Under the pieces are notes generated by a model. The model made no database searches and was not told the origin of the DNA. It was given only the letters and a program-made list of their open reading frames with translations. A stretch of 64,000 nt of DNA from Amoebophrya sp. A120 (lineage: Eukaryota; Sar; Dinophyceae; Syndiniales; Amoebophryaceae). The first letter of the stretch is position 1. Every line of letters starts with the position of its first letter. Positions 11,699 through 24,286 of this stretch are shown here, piece after piece. The translations under genes were made by a program, and so were the position numbers. The stretch is taken from contig CAJINV010000001.1 of the NCBI GenBank assembly GCA_905178155.1, positions 15,004,142 to 15,068,141 of the forward strand, given 5' to 3'.

Positions 11699-13084
11699 TC
11701 AGAAAAACATAGATAAGTACTGGTCCAGCATGAGGCTAAGTTGCGGCATGCGGTTGTCGCTGTGCTGCAGCTGCTCCAAATGCAGCACGTGCTTGATGTT
11801 GGGGTCGAAAGCCACCCCCTGATCCCGGACAAACTGCGTCGCCAACAAAAGGAAGGGATCATCCTGCTCGACTTTGAACACCTCATTGGCCGCCGCGTCA
11901 TCATGATTTTCCCCTGTTTTTTGTTCGTCCTCGTCGTCAGAACCGTCGTTCCCGGCCGACGCAGCACCCTTCCGCAGTTTGGTGGTCGAGACCAGGTAGC
12001 GGTTCTGCTCGAACTGGGGCGCCATAGTGACGTTTTTCGCGTCCGTGACAAACTCCTCCCGCTCGCGCATTGTGCGAGGGTGGCCGGTCTGCACCTTATT
12101 CCGCCCACCCGCTCCGAGCCCGAGGGGCGGGGAGGAGTGATGTTGATGTTGTTCTTGCGGAAAGAACCCTCCACCCTTCTTGCTCCCGTAAGAAGTTTTT
12201 CCGCCCGCATAATGACTAGAAGCTGCACTCGTCGTCCCTTTATACGGCTGCTGGTGCTGATGTTTCCCCCCGCCCTTCATCTTTCCGCCTGCTTTGCCCC
12301 CTTTGTTCATCTTTCCACCGGCTTTGTCAAAAGTCTGGACGGGAGAGGACGACAATGACTGATCACCCATCGCATGTTGAAAATGATCTTCCCCATACGT
12401 GTTTGCGAAAGGATTGTAACCTTTATTACCGCCCTTGTACTTCCCCTTCTTCCCGCCTCGAGCCGCCCCCTTGTTTTTACCGAATTGCTGCTGGTAATGA
12501 TCACCCGGGAAATTATAAACTTGGTCGTCGTGGTGACCTCGGAAGGCAAGCGATCGCCGAGGGGATGCGTTGGGGCTAGCGAACTGCTGATGATACTGCG
12601 ACGCCTCATTGTAATGGTCGTCAGCATCCTCATCCGACTCGGCTGCTGCCGGCGGGGGGCTATGAAAAGTCTGCTGGCTTTGCTGCTGAAGCAGTTCCAA
12701 GTTCTGCTGAATTTGCTGCTGCAGCAGATACTGCTGGACCAGTTGCTGCTGCTGCTGCTGCATGGCCGCAGCGCCTCCTATCACGGGAACGGGCGGGTAC
12801 TGGGGGCCCGCGGGATGGTGCTGGTACATCAACGGAGCTTGTTGTTGACCATGAGGCGGAGCGAACGCAGGAGCCGCACCTGCCGCTCCAGGCTGGTGGT
12901 GCATCTGAAAATTCTGCGGATTGTACCCTGGAGGGGCAGGCGGAGCAGTACCCGCTTGCATCTGCATTGCGAAGGCGTTCAGTTGCTGTTGCTGCTGAAG
13001 ACTTAGGTTGCGCAGCTGCTGCAGCTGCTCCTGTTGCAGGTCGACGCCTGAATGGGCGTGCTCACCACCTCCTTGGGGCATCAT
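11699..13084 (-). CDS. Q-rich and K/G-rich low-complexity protein
   Basis: Single open frame of 461 codons from ATG-ATG at 13084. The first 150 residues are dominated by Gln (runs of 5 or more) with Met, Pro and Ala. Residues about 200-320 are rich in Lys/Gly (KNKGAARGGKKGKYKGG, GGKMNKGGKAGGKMKGGGK), resembling RGG/KGG-type RNA-associating segments. The C-terminal 60 residues are more ordered, with acidic and amphipathic stretches ending LMLDQYLSMFF. There is no catalytic domain. A role in RNA granules would fit the composition but is only a guess. It ends 66 bp before the ATG of the RRM gene, so the two transcripts are tightly packed. Confidence 0.65.
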   Translation of the reverse strand: MMPQGGGEHAHSGVDLQQEQLQQLRNLSLQQQQQLNAFAMQMQAGTAPPAPPGYNPQNFQMHHQPGAAGAAPAFAPPHGQQQAPLMYQHHPAGPQYPPVPVIGGAAAMQQQQQQLVQQYLLQQQIQQNLELLQQQSQQTFHSPPPAAAESDEDADDHYNEASQYHQQFASPNASPRRSLAFRGHHDDQVYNFPGDHYQQQFGKNKGAARGGKKGKYKGGNKGYNPFANTYGEDHFQHAMGDQSLSSSPVQTFDKAGGKMNKGGKAGGKMKGGGKHQHQQPYKGTTSAASSHYAGGKTSYGSKKGGGFFPQEQHQHHSSPPLGLGAGGRNKVQTGHPRTMREREEFVTDAKNVTMAPQFEQNRYLVSTTKLRKGAASAGNDGSDDEDEQKTGENHDDAAANEVFKVEQDDPFLLLATQFVRDQGVAFDPNIKHVLHLEQLQHSDNRMPQLSLMLDQYLSMFF

Positions 13085-16000
13085 TTCTTCCAGTGTTCCT
13101 GAAAGTCTTCAACAGTTCGCCGCGACTCCGACACTTGGAATTTTTTTCTTCTGACGTTTCTTGTCTTCTACTTCTGGTTATTCGCGTGCTCCTCTTCGTA
13201 CACGGGATCGCAAAACGGATCTTCTGGAACTGGGCTCTATCTTCTGGGGCTGCTCCTTTTTGTCGATGTGCAGACCACCGGCGGTATCGTTCACTATGAT
13301 CTTCTGCAATAGGCCAGGTCTTCTGGGAGCAGGATGCTGGGTATAACAATCTTCTTTCTTCTTTCGTGCAAAAAAGTTAACTTTTTGTTTCACCTTCACT
13401 TTCTTGGGGGAGATATTCTTAACGCTCCTGCGTACAACCAAATCGCGTCTTTTCGTGTTGATTCTTCTCGTCAGCTACCGGCGGAGAGGACTATTAGCCG
13501 GGTTCTTGTCGTAGGGCAAGGAAAATCGACGTCAGTGCTGCTGAATTCTAGGTCTCCTGCAGCTGCCGCCTCCGATTAAGAAGTTGCCCCAAAAATAAAT
13601 GCTCTCCAACACGCTTCCAGTGCTGTTTCTCCGTACTTAGTTTTCAGGGTGTCTTCACACACAGGTCTTGAGTCTCGATGTCACGCAGAACGAGAAGGAG
13701 GTTTCAAGAACGTGCTAGTAGATGCTATAGTTCATTCACGACGTGGTCGCCGTTGTTCTTGTTGCCTTTTTCACTATGTATTTGTTTCCCTGGTGCCTTT
13801 TCTTTCCTCTATCAATTGTTTTAGTGAAGAAGGTAGGTACGACGGGTTGCTTTTTATGTCCGAGGTTGGAGTGGATAAGGGAACTACTAGAAGTACTTTG
13901 TTTTTACAAGGTCGATATACACTACAGGTTAGCTACTTATCTGGTGCTTTCACTTTTTCCGATGATCAACAGTTCTTGTGCCTTTACAAAAAACCAGAGT
14001 TGCTTTGATCGAAGATCGTGCAAATTTGGCGAAATGTAAGCAAGGGCGTCAGAAGTGAAGCGTAGTTTGTTATTAGGTATCAAAATACTTATAAATAAGT
14101 CGTGATCAGCAGTCAGATGTAAATAAGGGTAGAAAAAAAGAACCAAAACGAAGTGCTCCAAAGATCCGCCTGAAGTTGGATTGTAAGTGTTCTAGACTGG
14201 TTTTGTCGTTTTCCAACAAAGAAACAATAAGGTCTTACAAGGGGACAAAAAACGAGGATTATGTCGCTATTGCACTTGTTTCATGATCATGTTTTTTGTC
14301 GAGAAAAACATGTTGAGGGAGCGGGAGCGCAAAACTCACAATACATGATCTTCCGGGTGCGTTGTTGTGTACTAGTTGTCACGTAACCTCATTCAGTCTC
14401 TATGTAAGCGCGTACTTCAATTCGGCAAATTACAGAAGCGGAACTGCAGGAACTTTCGTAACAGGAATTAGAGTACGTAGTTCAACATTATTCGTGCTTT
14501 TGTAATTATGCGTAAAAGAACAGGTCTTGGTTTACTTTCGCTTCAGATGAGAAAGAAAGCGATCTTGTGCTGGCTCTGATGGTATATAAGTAGATGTTGA
14601 TCATCAAGGTTAAGGTTTACTTCTCGCAATAAGAAAATTTTTAGAAAAGGCTTTCTTGGGTCTACTATCTGATCTTCTTCGTGTCAGGGAGTTAAGGCTG
14701 ATCGTCAATTTTTTGGTCGCAAAAAAAGGGATGCAGGGTGATCTTCGAAATGACAGCTTCGAACAATTTATTTTTTCCGAATCGCAAACCGACTTCAGAA
14801 CGCTGTTTGAGGCACAACATCCAATTTTCAGCGCTGGCACCAGACCGAAGTACAAAGTTTTTGCCGTTGTATTCAGTGGTAACTAGAAGTTCTTTTCTTC
14901 TCGAACTCGACCGATTCATTTCATTGAGCTTCTCATCTGCGAATTATTCTCAAACTCAACCGAATCATTTCATACAGCAAGAGCTTCTCACTTGCGCATT
15001 TGTTGCAGTGTCTTGTAAAAGTCGTACCATCGCGACTTAGCTACAAACATAAATTCGAGAACATGTACAAGATTCACAAAATTGGTAGTATGCTGTTCGC
15101 AGGGCTGCGCAAGCACAAGCATCCCAGAAAACAACCGAGATAAATTTATTTTTTCCGCGTCACATCACAGTCGACCATGGAGCCCTTAGATAGTCTGAAG
15201 TAGAAGCTGCTTGTTCAACAGAGAAAGAAGTCTCAGATAACTTGCTACTGCACCCGATGGACAGAAACAAATGCACCAAACATCTTCATTTCTACGACCG
15301 CCCTCTCATTTTCAATAGAATTTCACCCAAGAAAGAAGTGGCGCCACCTATCATAGCTGAGCACCAGTTCTGCGCCAGTATTTTTCGCTCCCCGCATATA
15401 TAATCTACGGTTGTCTACAACTCCCCTGTAGTTCCTTACGAAGGTGAAGATCCAGCTACATCAGCTAGAAGCCACAACAGGATTCTCACATACTGGTACG
15501 TCTAGGTACTGTGCTTTCCTTTCCACCATTAATTTTCCCTACTAAAAGTACAGTAATATAGAAAAATTCTCTAACCACTAACTCCCGTCATATTCCATTC
15601 TACAATTCTCACATTCGGTCTATCAATATTCTCCCCCCGCCCTCCAGGATTCTTTTTGCCTGTAATCCGGTGTCATTTCAGTTGGTTGACACGGAAAAAC
15701 TGATAGGATGTTATATCAGATATTAAGGCACGACCACGACGTCCGTCTCCGTGTGTTGAGAAAATTAGAATTATAGTAGTTACAGGTACATGTCATTGCG
15801 CGTTACATTGTGAAAATGCTTCGAAATAGGGTACACTTTGTTGATGTAGAAACAGAGTACCCTTCCTCACAAAAGTTGTGTGGAAGGCGTACCAAATGAA
15901 ATTATTATCCCGCATGTTAGCATTTCCGTAGGAAAGAGAAACGCAAATCTAACACTAGACCAAGAATCAGAAGACTTTTACTACGTACATGTTTGGGTTT

Positions 16001-16475
16001 TGACCTGACAGCTAGCACAACATGCATACAAAACAGTGTCAGAGGATGAGATTCCTTCGTGCTGAAAGAAAAACGAATCTTCTTTATCACCACTATGACT
16101 ATGATATTTACATCCGTTTTGCATTTTCCGTGGCGGTAGTTTCATTTCTTTTTCGTGACAAATAAACAAGCGGACGATAACGCACGCTGAGGTTTTTCGA
16201 CGAGAGTTCCGTGCTCCTCTATTGATCTGACGGACTACGTTTGCAGTTTCTTCACGAAAAATTGGCCGCTGGGAAAGTACTCCAAGTCTCTTTTTCTCGT
16301 CTCAGTTGTAGGTGTAAGTAGACCCTGCTGCCGTCGTGTTAATGGAGTCCTCCTGTAGAAATATTACGGTTTAAGCTCTTCATGTTCTTCAAATTTGTTT
16401 AAGTACATCTTTCATACGTCTTCGATCATCTTTTCATTTTTCTTTTTGACCAATGGAGTAAAAACAAAGACTATT
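13085..16475. other. 3.4-kb gene-poor region
   Basis: The longest gap in the window and visibly AT-richer than the coding stretches. Open frames on either strand are short and lack the composition and splice signals of neighbouring genes. I see no rRNA, tRNA cloverleaf, or introner-type inverted ends. Confidence 0.5.
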
Positions 16476-18445
16476 TCAAAACTTAGCTAGTACCGTGGCC
16501 CGGCGGGGCAGGAAACTGTCGTCCTGGGGCAAGACGAAGGGAATACTACTGAAGGGGTCCTGACCTTCCGCTGCGGCTGGCGGCGCCACAAACCCCGGGG
16601 GAAAGGCCTGAAACAACAGGTTAGCCGCTGCTGCCGCTGGATTTTCGATGTATAAATATTGTCATACTCGTCCGGCAACAAAAATACGCTGATACTCAAC
16701 ATATTGAAACATTTTTTTTTGCAACATTTCTTATTCTTTCACACTTTCAAGTGCAAGAACAAATGCAAGCGAACAAATCGAAAAAAACATAATCCATACG
16801 TGGCAATGGCTGGTGCGGCAGAAACATGCCTAAGTTCTGCGGAAACGCCTGCTGTGCCACGGCGTACATGTTGGGATGCGCGAAGCCGAATGCTGCCGCC
16901 GGCTCGTATTGAGAGGAAAAATCCCCCCTCCCCATATCGAAATGGAAATCTGTGATGCGGGATTTCCGTACACAAAGCGGCTCTGTCTTGCAGTAGAGGA
17001 CTGCAGGTAGATACAATGCCGGAAAAGGGGCGTTTTGGTGTAGGCACCTAGCAAGGCAGGCATCTCCTCCGTACGCCCTACAGCATTAAATTTTTGCCTA
17101 CAGGACGCGCCGAGGTTTTTGGATTTGCCTTCTTGCAATACAGAGACGATTTGTGGTCTCAAATCAGCATCACAAATTTTCAGAAGTATCTCGGTTTGGT
17201 ATGGGGAGGGGGGATTTTTCCTCACAATAGCTCGAATCCGGTCATCGGTGGCATACCCGTGTAGTCCCACAACGGGGCCTGCGGGGGAAATTATCGATTG
17301 CAAATATTCGAGTCTGGAGTGGGAAAATTGCCAAGTCTGACTCTTGTGTTGAATATGCGTCTGCTCGTACGATTTTTTACATCCGAACTACATCGTGTGT
17401 ACGAATTTTTACATCCGAACTACGTCTGCCGAACGGCAAGAAAAAGATTTTTTTGCAATTCTCCAGAACCAGAACTCATATTTGCATCGCATATTGCGGG
17501 CACCCCGGCAATCTGCGGTGGCGCGGGGACGGCAGCTGTTTTTATATTAGAAAGAGAGGAAGCGTATCAGTATCTTTCGCACAACATCCAGAATACTTTC
17601 TCAACGTCAGGACACAGTATGAAACGTAAAGAAATCCGATGGTGCAACAAATCGCCTCCAACTATGTATAGTATCATCGACCAGTACGGATCATGTTCCC
17701 ATTCCCCGCTTGCTTTCCTTTTCCCTTCTGCGGCAGCGGTGCCGGTGGGACCATGTTGTCACTGGAAGCTGTCGTGTCCTTACTCGCCGCGTTGTAGGCA
17801 TGAAAGGATCCCAGGGATTTCTGTGGTTTGATAGAAAGGTCCAAATTGCAGCTTGAAATTTCTGCCACGTGCGAGCGGTCTCTGGCAACTTGGAGGTCGA
17901 TCAGCATCAAAACGAACAAAACAACCATCATGGATTCTCCTTCTCGTCCTACGAAACAAAAAACAACGCAGCAGTGAAAAAGAAGCAGCAAGGACGATAA
18001 AAAACACCGCTACCCCCGCCACAATGGCCAACTCCTGCGCGAGCACCATGGGATTCATCGTACCACAAATCCTGCAGGCCTGATTCCGTCGGAATTGCAA
18101 GTCTTCGCAGGTGGGACAAATCCAGTCCCCGGGCACGTACTTGTACACCGACTTGGGCTGCTGCGGCTTAGACGGTGGTGCGGGGGCGGGTTGCTGTTGT
18201 TCGCTCGGTTGGCTATTGTTGTTGCCCCCGCCACTGGCGGTGGTACCCGCTCCGCTGCTGGCATTAGTACTTACGGTGTTTCGGCCGTGCTGGTGCGGCC
18301 CGTGGTGGTGCTGGTGCTGGTGGTGGCCGTACCAATTCGCCTTGCTGTTGTACCAATTATTGTAGTTGTGGTAGTAACCCGGCTTGCTGGCCCCCTTTCC
18401 CGCTCCCTGGTGTTGGTGTGTGTGATTCGGACCCGCAGACTGCAT
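16476..18445 (-). CDS. RanBP2-type zinc-finger protein, six exons, one introner
   Basis: Proposed exons: 18445-18014, 17820-17682, 17535-17504, 17278-17230, 16901-16800 and 16636-16476, total 304 residues, all phase-consistent. The N-terminus is His/Asn/Gln/Gly-rich. Residues 105-132 form a RanBP2-type zinc finger (GDWICPTC then CRIC; Cys110, 113, 124, 127), a fold that binds single-stranded RNA or ubiquitin in other proteins. The C-terminal 130 residues are Pro/Ala/Phe-rich and end RATVLAKF. Four introns are GT-AG; one junction is the introner 16907-17229. The ATG at 18445 is preceded in frame by VNNYAQN and a possible acceptor (AACACAG), so an upstream exon may exist. The small exon at 17535-17504 is the least certain. 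Confidence 0.6.
16907..17229. mobile_element. introner, family 6 (323 bp)
   Basis: Left end TATTGAGAGGAAAAATCCCC continues in CCTCCCCATA; the right end is its complement with one short mismatch near the tip (CTCACAATA). Direct repeat GCTCG lies at 16902-16906 and 17230-17234. Subterminal CTGTGATGC and GCATCACAAA motifs are present. Excision joins MTGFE to PAAAFGF in frame. Confidence 0.9.
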
Positions 18446-19471
18446 ATTCTGTGCGTAGTTGTTTACCTGTGTTATTGATGTTGTACAGAGATTTTTGATA
18501 AAGCCGATGGAATTTTTGATGGAGGTTCTCCATTCAGAACATGCAAGTACATCACGTCAACAAAACATATCGCAAACACAAACAATACCATTTTGCAATG
18601 CTTAAGATTCGAAGATTGTCCCTGAAAATGCGATTATGTTCCCCGTCGTTAAGAAGTCACAGCTCGTAGTCCTCTTCAATAATTCAGTACTAACATTTAA
18701 CGAAAACACCCTTGTAATATGAAACAAAAAAAACCGCCTAGAGGAATATGTGCGTTCCAGGTCATCGTGTGCTGGTGAAAGCGGCAACCAATCTATCTTC
18801 CAGAAAATGTAAATAATATCCAAAACGCGAACGATTAAAAGTCACCTTGTGTGCGACCGATTGAAAGTCAATCCTTTCTGCTTTGCCCCATGCCAACGCG
18901 CGCAACCAACACGAGTTCTGAGGTTTTCTACGGACTATCAATCGTGAGCACAATGACCGAGAACCCCTTCCCATCCGCAAAACGACAAACAAGAGCAGGC
19001 CGCGACCCCATATTAAGATGTCATCCTCGAAGCGAAATACTGCTCCGATCCCCTTTTGTAGAGTATGAAACCAGTACAAGAATCCGTGAGACACTAGTCA
19101 ATTTCCAACAAGAATAGTTTCGTGAATCTACGCCGACAAAATACACCCCAAACACGAACTGTTTCCCGGCGCAAACAATGAGCATGAAACAGCTACCCTT
19201 GGCTCGTTTGAACTCGACCGACATACACCCTCTACCGACGCGAAATCAACCTCAACCCCAGAACGAACCTCGTGAGGAACTACCGATTAGCGACAAGAAC
19301 CTGGACAGTAGAATCAAATTCCATATAGCTGACGAAACAGAACAAAATCAGGTACGCGTTTGATACTACACTGGTAAGAAGTACAAGTACTCCCTCGGGA
19401 TATTTTTACTTACTACATTCACATTGTCGCTTTCGCTTTGCGTACAAACTCGTCCGCTAAAAAACACAGCA
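18446..19471. other. gap between the XPC stop and the RanBP2-finger gene
   Basis: About 1 kb. It may contain an upstream exon of the RanBP2-finger gene (an acceptor-like CAG precedes GTAAACAACTAC near 18469), but no upstream coding segment stands out. Nothing else seen. Confidence 0.45.
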
Positions 19472-22400
19472 CTATCTTTTTCGTTTCCGACTCATGTAGC
19501 GTTCCACGAGAATCTTCTTGCATAGTTCCGTCTATGGAAGCGTCAGGTTTGAAATCGACAAAGTTGAAATGATTTGTCATGGATAAAATGGATACCAGTT
19601 GGCAGACCAAATTCCAAGCGGCGCATGACAAATTTTCGGAGCACCGGAATCCAATTTGTCATGCTGTTTGGGCACAGAGGACTGCTTTTGTCATGCAGCT
19701 TTAGCAGCTCTATCCCAAACCCTAAATAGGCTCACAATCTGCCTCACTTGCCACCCCGGCAAGACAGGCACTTCATGCCTTGCATTCTATGCATGACAAG
19801 TCTTCATTTCAACTTTGACGATTTCAATCCTGATAGATCCATACCGTCCATGCGAGCCGTAGTTCGTCGTCCTCTTTTTTGTTCCTCCTGGCTTGCTATC
19901 AACTGTAAAAATGTCTGGGTCTGGAAGAATGCGCGATTTTTCATGCTGCTTTTCCATGACCCATGAGGTCTGGAATGCAGGACCTAGCATGATAGATTCT
20001 GCGAGACCTTTCCAATGCCTATCCTCCATGAGAAACTACCTCCCGACTTGGTCAAAACTGGACGACTTTTGGTAATCATGCAACACAGATTTTTGCATGC
20101 TGCAGATTTAGCATGACAAGTTGCATTCTTCCAGACCCAGACATTTTTCCATTTGATACTTGCCGAGTTTTCTCCAGCGCCTCTGCCTCCCTCCAGACCT
20201 GTATCGCGTGCCTCGCGCACAGCAGCACACCCGTGAAGAGGCGCTGCGCCTTGTTGGTGTTCGCGTCTTTTGTCCATCCGGACGCCGCTTCGATGTAATC
20301 AAATTCGTGCTTGCGGCACACTTCCTTTGCCAAAGCCCGCGGTACCCACGCACAGTTTCGCGCAATGTCGTTGGACCACAGAATCTTTACGTCGACGCCT
20401 GAAGGCTGTTCATTGGAAGTAGTAGTGCATTTCCTGCTACTCTTGCCCAGCACACCATGTTGGTCCTCTATTCCCGGCTTCGTCGTACTGTTCGACTTCG
20501 TCTCGACGGGAATAGGTTTCCCGGAGTCCAAAAACCGTGGCTGCTGCGTTGCAGCGCCAAAGGACGACCCGAAAGACGACAATTTTCCGAATGACGCAGT
20601 GCCAAAGCCGCCGCCGCCAAATGAGCTTGACGAACTTGTAATGAACCCCAAAGAGGAAGAGGAGGAGAAACCCGCAGCGGCCGCCGGAGCTGCAAACGAC
20701 GCTGCAAACTGGCTTTTGCTACAGTTTTTCACGGTCTGGGGAGCGGCCTGCTGCAGCTCGGATTTGGAATTCCCATTGATGTCTTGTTCATCTTGCGCAA
20801 CGTCTCCGTGTACCCAGATTTTTTCCTCCTGCTGCAGTGAAAAAATGACCACGCTGTCGATCGTATCTGGTCGTATAGAAGCCGTTTTCGAAGTAGAACT
20901 GCTACTAGCCGATGCCCCTCGCAACAAGCCCTGTGAGGATGTGTATAATTGCTGTGTTTTCGACAAGGAGTGTTTCTCGAGAAAATTGTCCAGCGCGCAG
21001 TCCCAGTGTCCGTACTTGTTCCGCACTGAGAGCAAGTCGGTCGAGGCCAGCTTCCGGTCGACCGCGTTGTTGTACCGCATTTCCTTGGTCAAAGCCACCA
21101 TGTTCGCATGCAAGTCGTACACCGGGCGGTCCTCCGTTTGCCAAACCGCGAACAGAATCTCGCTGCCGCCGACCAGGGGCGTCTTCCGCTCCACCCCCTT
21201 CTCGCCCATCAGGACTCGACGGCCCCGCTTGCGCCACTCGTCTGCGGTGCGCAGGGGGTACACGTCGGTGCGGGAGTAGATCTTTTCTCTGCCCTTGAAC
21301 AACCCTTGCATCTTCGCGCTCGGGTGCAGCTTGTGCTGCTTGTTGTGCGCAAATTCCGCGCTCAGGCAGTAGACCAGCGAGTTCTTAAATTCCTCCTTGG
21401 TGCGGGGAAACGCATCCTTCACCTTCAGCTTTGTCCGCCGCAGCTCCAGCCACCACCGTTTCAGCGCGAGGGGCAGGTTGGAAAGCCTGATCTTATCGTG
21501 AAACTGGTGTCGCTTGTCCCAGCCGATCGTGTAGGTAAACTTCTTGAAGGGTGCGGTGTTTGGGTCCAGCGTTATTTGCACGCCGAGGGCGCTATTGTGT
21601 GGGGTGCAGCAGTACTGTTTCACACTTGTATTGTTCGTTCCATTTTTAGTACTAACCAAAAGCCTGTTGCTTGTCACCGGGTCGTCCTGTGCAGCTCCTG
21701 TGGTCGCCCCCACGGTGTCTTGCGTCGCAATATCCACAAAGGACGAAAAATACCCCCAGGGCTCTGTTTCCGTGCCGAGTGAGAAAAGGAAGCGGTCCGG
21801 CGTGAAACTGTTATGATATCCACTAGCGGAGCTGTGCTGCATAACACCTTTCTTGCTCTTCATTTTGCTTGCCACAGAGGAATTGTTCACCTTCCCCAAA
21901 TGAAGACTAGTGCAGCTCCCCGTAGTTGCTACTAGATTTCTGGCGAAAACCTTCCGTGCGTTTCGGGCCGTTTTCTCCTGCCTCTCTGCATCTTTCGCTT
22001 CCGCAATGGCCTCGTCAGAGAACAGTTGCTCGTGGTGGATCCGAACCTGCAATGCCTTGAACCCGGGAACTGTGGAGGCCGCCCAGAGAATCGGGGCCTT
22101 CTTCGCATAGAACCGCTGGTAGGCAAGTTGCAGAATGAAGAACGACGTCGGGGTTTTCAGCTGCAGCACTTCAAAGACGGAGGAACAGGGGGCGATATCC
22201 GCCACACATCCCTCGAACATCTCACGCTCTTCCGAGGATGAGAAAAACGCACGGATATCCTGCAAGATCACGTCACGTTCGAGTGCTGACGAATGCTGCT
22301 CTAAGCCATTTCTCGTCTTGTCGGCTGCCTCGACGTCCCGACCGGCATTTTTCGACGCCACCATCTCAGAAGAGCTGGCGGTAGGAACAGCCTTTATTTT

Positions 22401-23282
22401 CATCTTCTTCGGCACTGCATCTGCTTTTGTTTTTGCTTTTGGTTTCGCCTTACTCTTTCCCTTGGCCATTTTTTTCGATGTCGCTGCATGCTGCTCGGAC
22501 TCAGAATCACTTAGTTCAATCACAACAGCTGCACCCGCATCGGCAGCAGAAATCTTGCTGCTGGATTTAACACCACCAGCAGCAACCGTAACATCACTTC
22601 TAATGGGCGTTTCACTTTCAATCGCCCCCACAGAAGAGGACGACGCTGCGGAAGTCCCGGAGTAAATTCCCGTGTGGAAATCGCTACCCTGTGGTTCTGT
22701 CGGCAAGACTTTTCTCCCGCCAAAGAGCGATAGCGCGAAGGCCCGGACGGTCTCGTTGTTTGCCAAATTGGAGATTTGCCTTGCGCGCCCCACGAGGAAT
22801 ACCATAATTCCTTCTTGGATCCGCAGTAGCCGTAGCTTCTCATGCTGGGCGAGACGGAACGCCTGCCTTCGCTTCACCGGCTTCTTCACTGCTTTGCTCC
22901 CCTTGTTCAGAAACGCTTCCACGCGAGCGGTTGCGGTTGACGTGCCGGCAGCTCCTTCAGTTCTGCCTGTTGCTGCGCTCCCTGCTGGTGTTGCGCCTGT
23001 GGCAGCGTCTCTGTTCAGCAGACTTGTAGACGACGCTGACGACGCGCCGGCGCCGGTAAGAAATCGGTCGAGAACATTTTCGTCTTCGATCTCTCCTGCA
23101 TTGGCGTCACTGGCAAGAAATTCGGCAAACTCCTCCTCCTCATCGACGTTCAACCTCAATTTTTTACTCGGCTGCAACACGTCTTCGGCGTCGTCAAGAT
23201 CGAGTTCCTCCTCACTAGAACTAAAATCCTCGAAATCATCCACCTGCTTGCTGTTACTCGCAGCGCTTGTTCCTGCGGCCAT
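19472..23282 (-). CDS. XPC: DNA damage recognition protein XPC/Rad4 homologue
   Basis: Exons 23282-20159, 19891-19844 and 19527-19472 give 1,075 residues. XPC/Rad4 recognises distorted DNA and starts global genome nucleotide excision repair in the nucleus. The N-terminus is acidic (FEDFSSSEEELDLDDAED) and Lys-rich. Residues about 370-620 fit the split transglutaminase-like domain. Residues 630-700 fit BHD1 (LFKGREKIYSRTDVYPL, WRKRGRRVLMGEKGV). Residues about 965-1035 fit BHD3 (NCAWVPRALAKEVCRKHEFD, YIEAASGW, FTGVLLCARHA). The last 39 residues exist only after removal of two introners: the join gives EKTRQARRNKKEDDELRLAW and then a basic tail ending MSRKRKR and TAG at 19474-19472. BHD2 is divergent and Ser/Gly-rich insertions follow it. 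The domain order is seen; the repair function follows from the family. Confidence 0.88.
19533..19843. mobile_element. introner, family 2 (311 bp), forward
   Basis: Left end TATGGAAGCGTCAGG followed by TTGAAATCGACAAAGTTGAA; the right end is complementary. Direct repeat CCGTC lies at 19528-19532 and 19844-19848. Interior blocks such as TTTGTCATGCTGTTTGGGC appear reverse-complemented in the copy at 53820, so the two copies are inserted in opposite orientations. Confidence 0.92.
19897..20158. mobile_element. introner, family 1 (262 bp), orientation A
   Basis: Starts TATCAACTGTAAAAATGTCT, ends CATTTGATA. Direct repeat CTTGC lies at 19892-19896 and 20159-20163. Nearly identical along its full length to the element at 57255-57516 and the same length, and similar in reverse complement to the one at 52800. 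Without excision the XPC frame runs on as VSNGKMSGSGRMQ, which is translated element end, not protein. Confidence 0.95.
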
Positions 23283-24286
23283 CCTGAAACAATGCCCGCG
23301 TCGCGGGCAAGTACTTGAAGATGTGTGTCAATGAGCAAGCATGCTTCATGGGCAAGTTTAGTTGAAAAACAACGCGACGCTTTTATTCCTTTCAGATGCT
23401 TAGAAGGACGCGATCAAATTTAGATTTTTTCCTCACGATGCGCAGATTGATACACACCAGAAAAACTTACTTCCGAACTCTCAGCTTGCCACACCAAAAG
23501 ATCCCTACGGCGGCCTGTTCTGGGTATATTGATGTTGATCATGATATTCACATAGAAACGACCAGGATCGGGGGCACAGAACTCGATCATCACCTGACAT
23601 CGTCGATCGTCATCTTATGCGTCCTCGTGCAAAACATGGAACCGCGCGCCAAGCACGAAGGCCTGTTTATGAACGTATCAAAACACGATTCCGAGGCATG
23701 AAATTCGGTCGAGGGTAAAACTCCACACGAAGCAGTGAAACGTACAACTTCTGATGTACCTACGTATACGTTTGGTTTTCATAAGGTAGAAGCACCCACC
23801 AGCAAGGATGCTAGCGTTTCATAGATGGGATGCAAGAGAAGGTTCATTCTGGAAGCGCGTAAAGGTTCATCAATAATTTTCATTCGTACAGGCATTTCTT
23901 GTTCGAAAAAAGTTGTGCATTTTTGAAAGTAAAGGTGCGCGCTGCCCGGCTCGATGGCCCAATCGTGACACTGGAAAAGTAATCTCGAATCTTCTTCCTC
24001 ACCATTCTTCTCTTCTTTATGTCGCTTTTAGATTTAGAATTGGAATTTTGTGTTGTTGCGAGCTTTCTATTGCTCTTAGAAATCTCTAGTTGATGAATCT
24101 CAAATCTTTCTCCTGCTTTCTATTTCTGTTTCTGCATATCTAGTGAGCTTTCTCTTTCAAGGTGAATCCAGTTGGAAAATGAGTGACAGAGTTCTTGCTG
24201 CTCCTTGATTGCTTTTCAACACCCATTGCCACCCTAGTACGTCTACACACAACTCGGACGTTACTCAACATAAACATATCTCTGTC
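23283..24286. other. intergenic, nothing supported
   Basis: One kilobase between the XPC ATG and the stop of the two-finger RanBP2 gene. It is AT-rich with C/T-rich tracts around 23990-24160. No coding, RNA or inverted-repeat feature is evident. Confidence 0.5.

Noticed and set aside
13649-14008. Plus-strand 119-codon frame in the long gap
   Set aside because: Hydrophobic, Cys/Arg-mixed sequence without domain or splice context, in an AT-rich gene-poor region.
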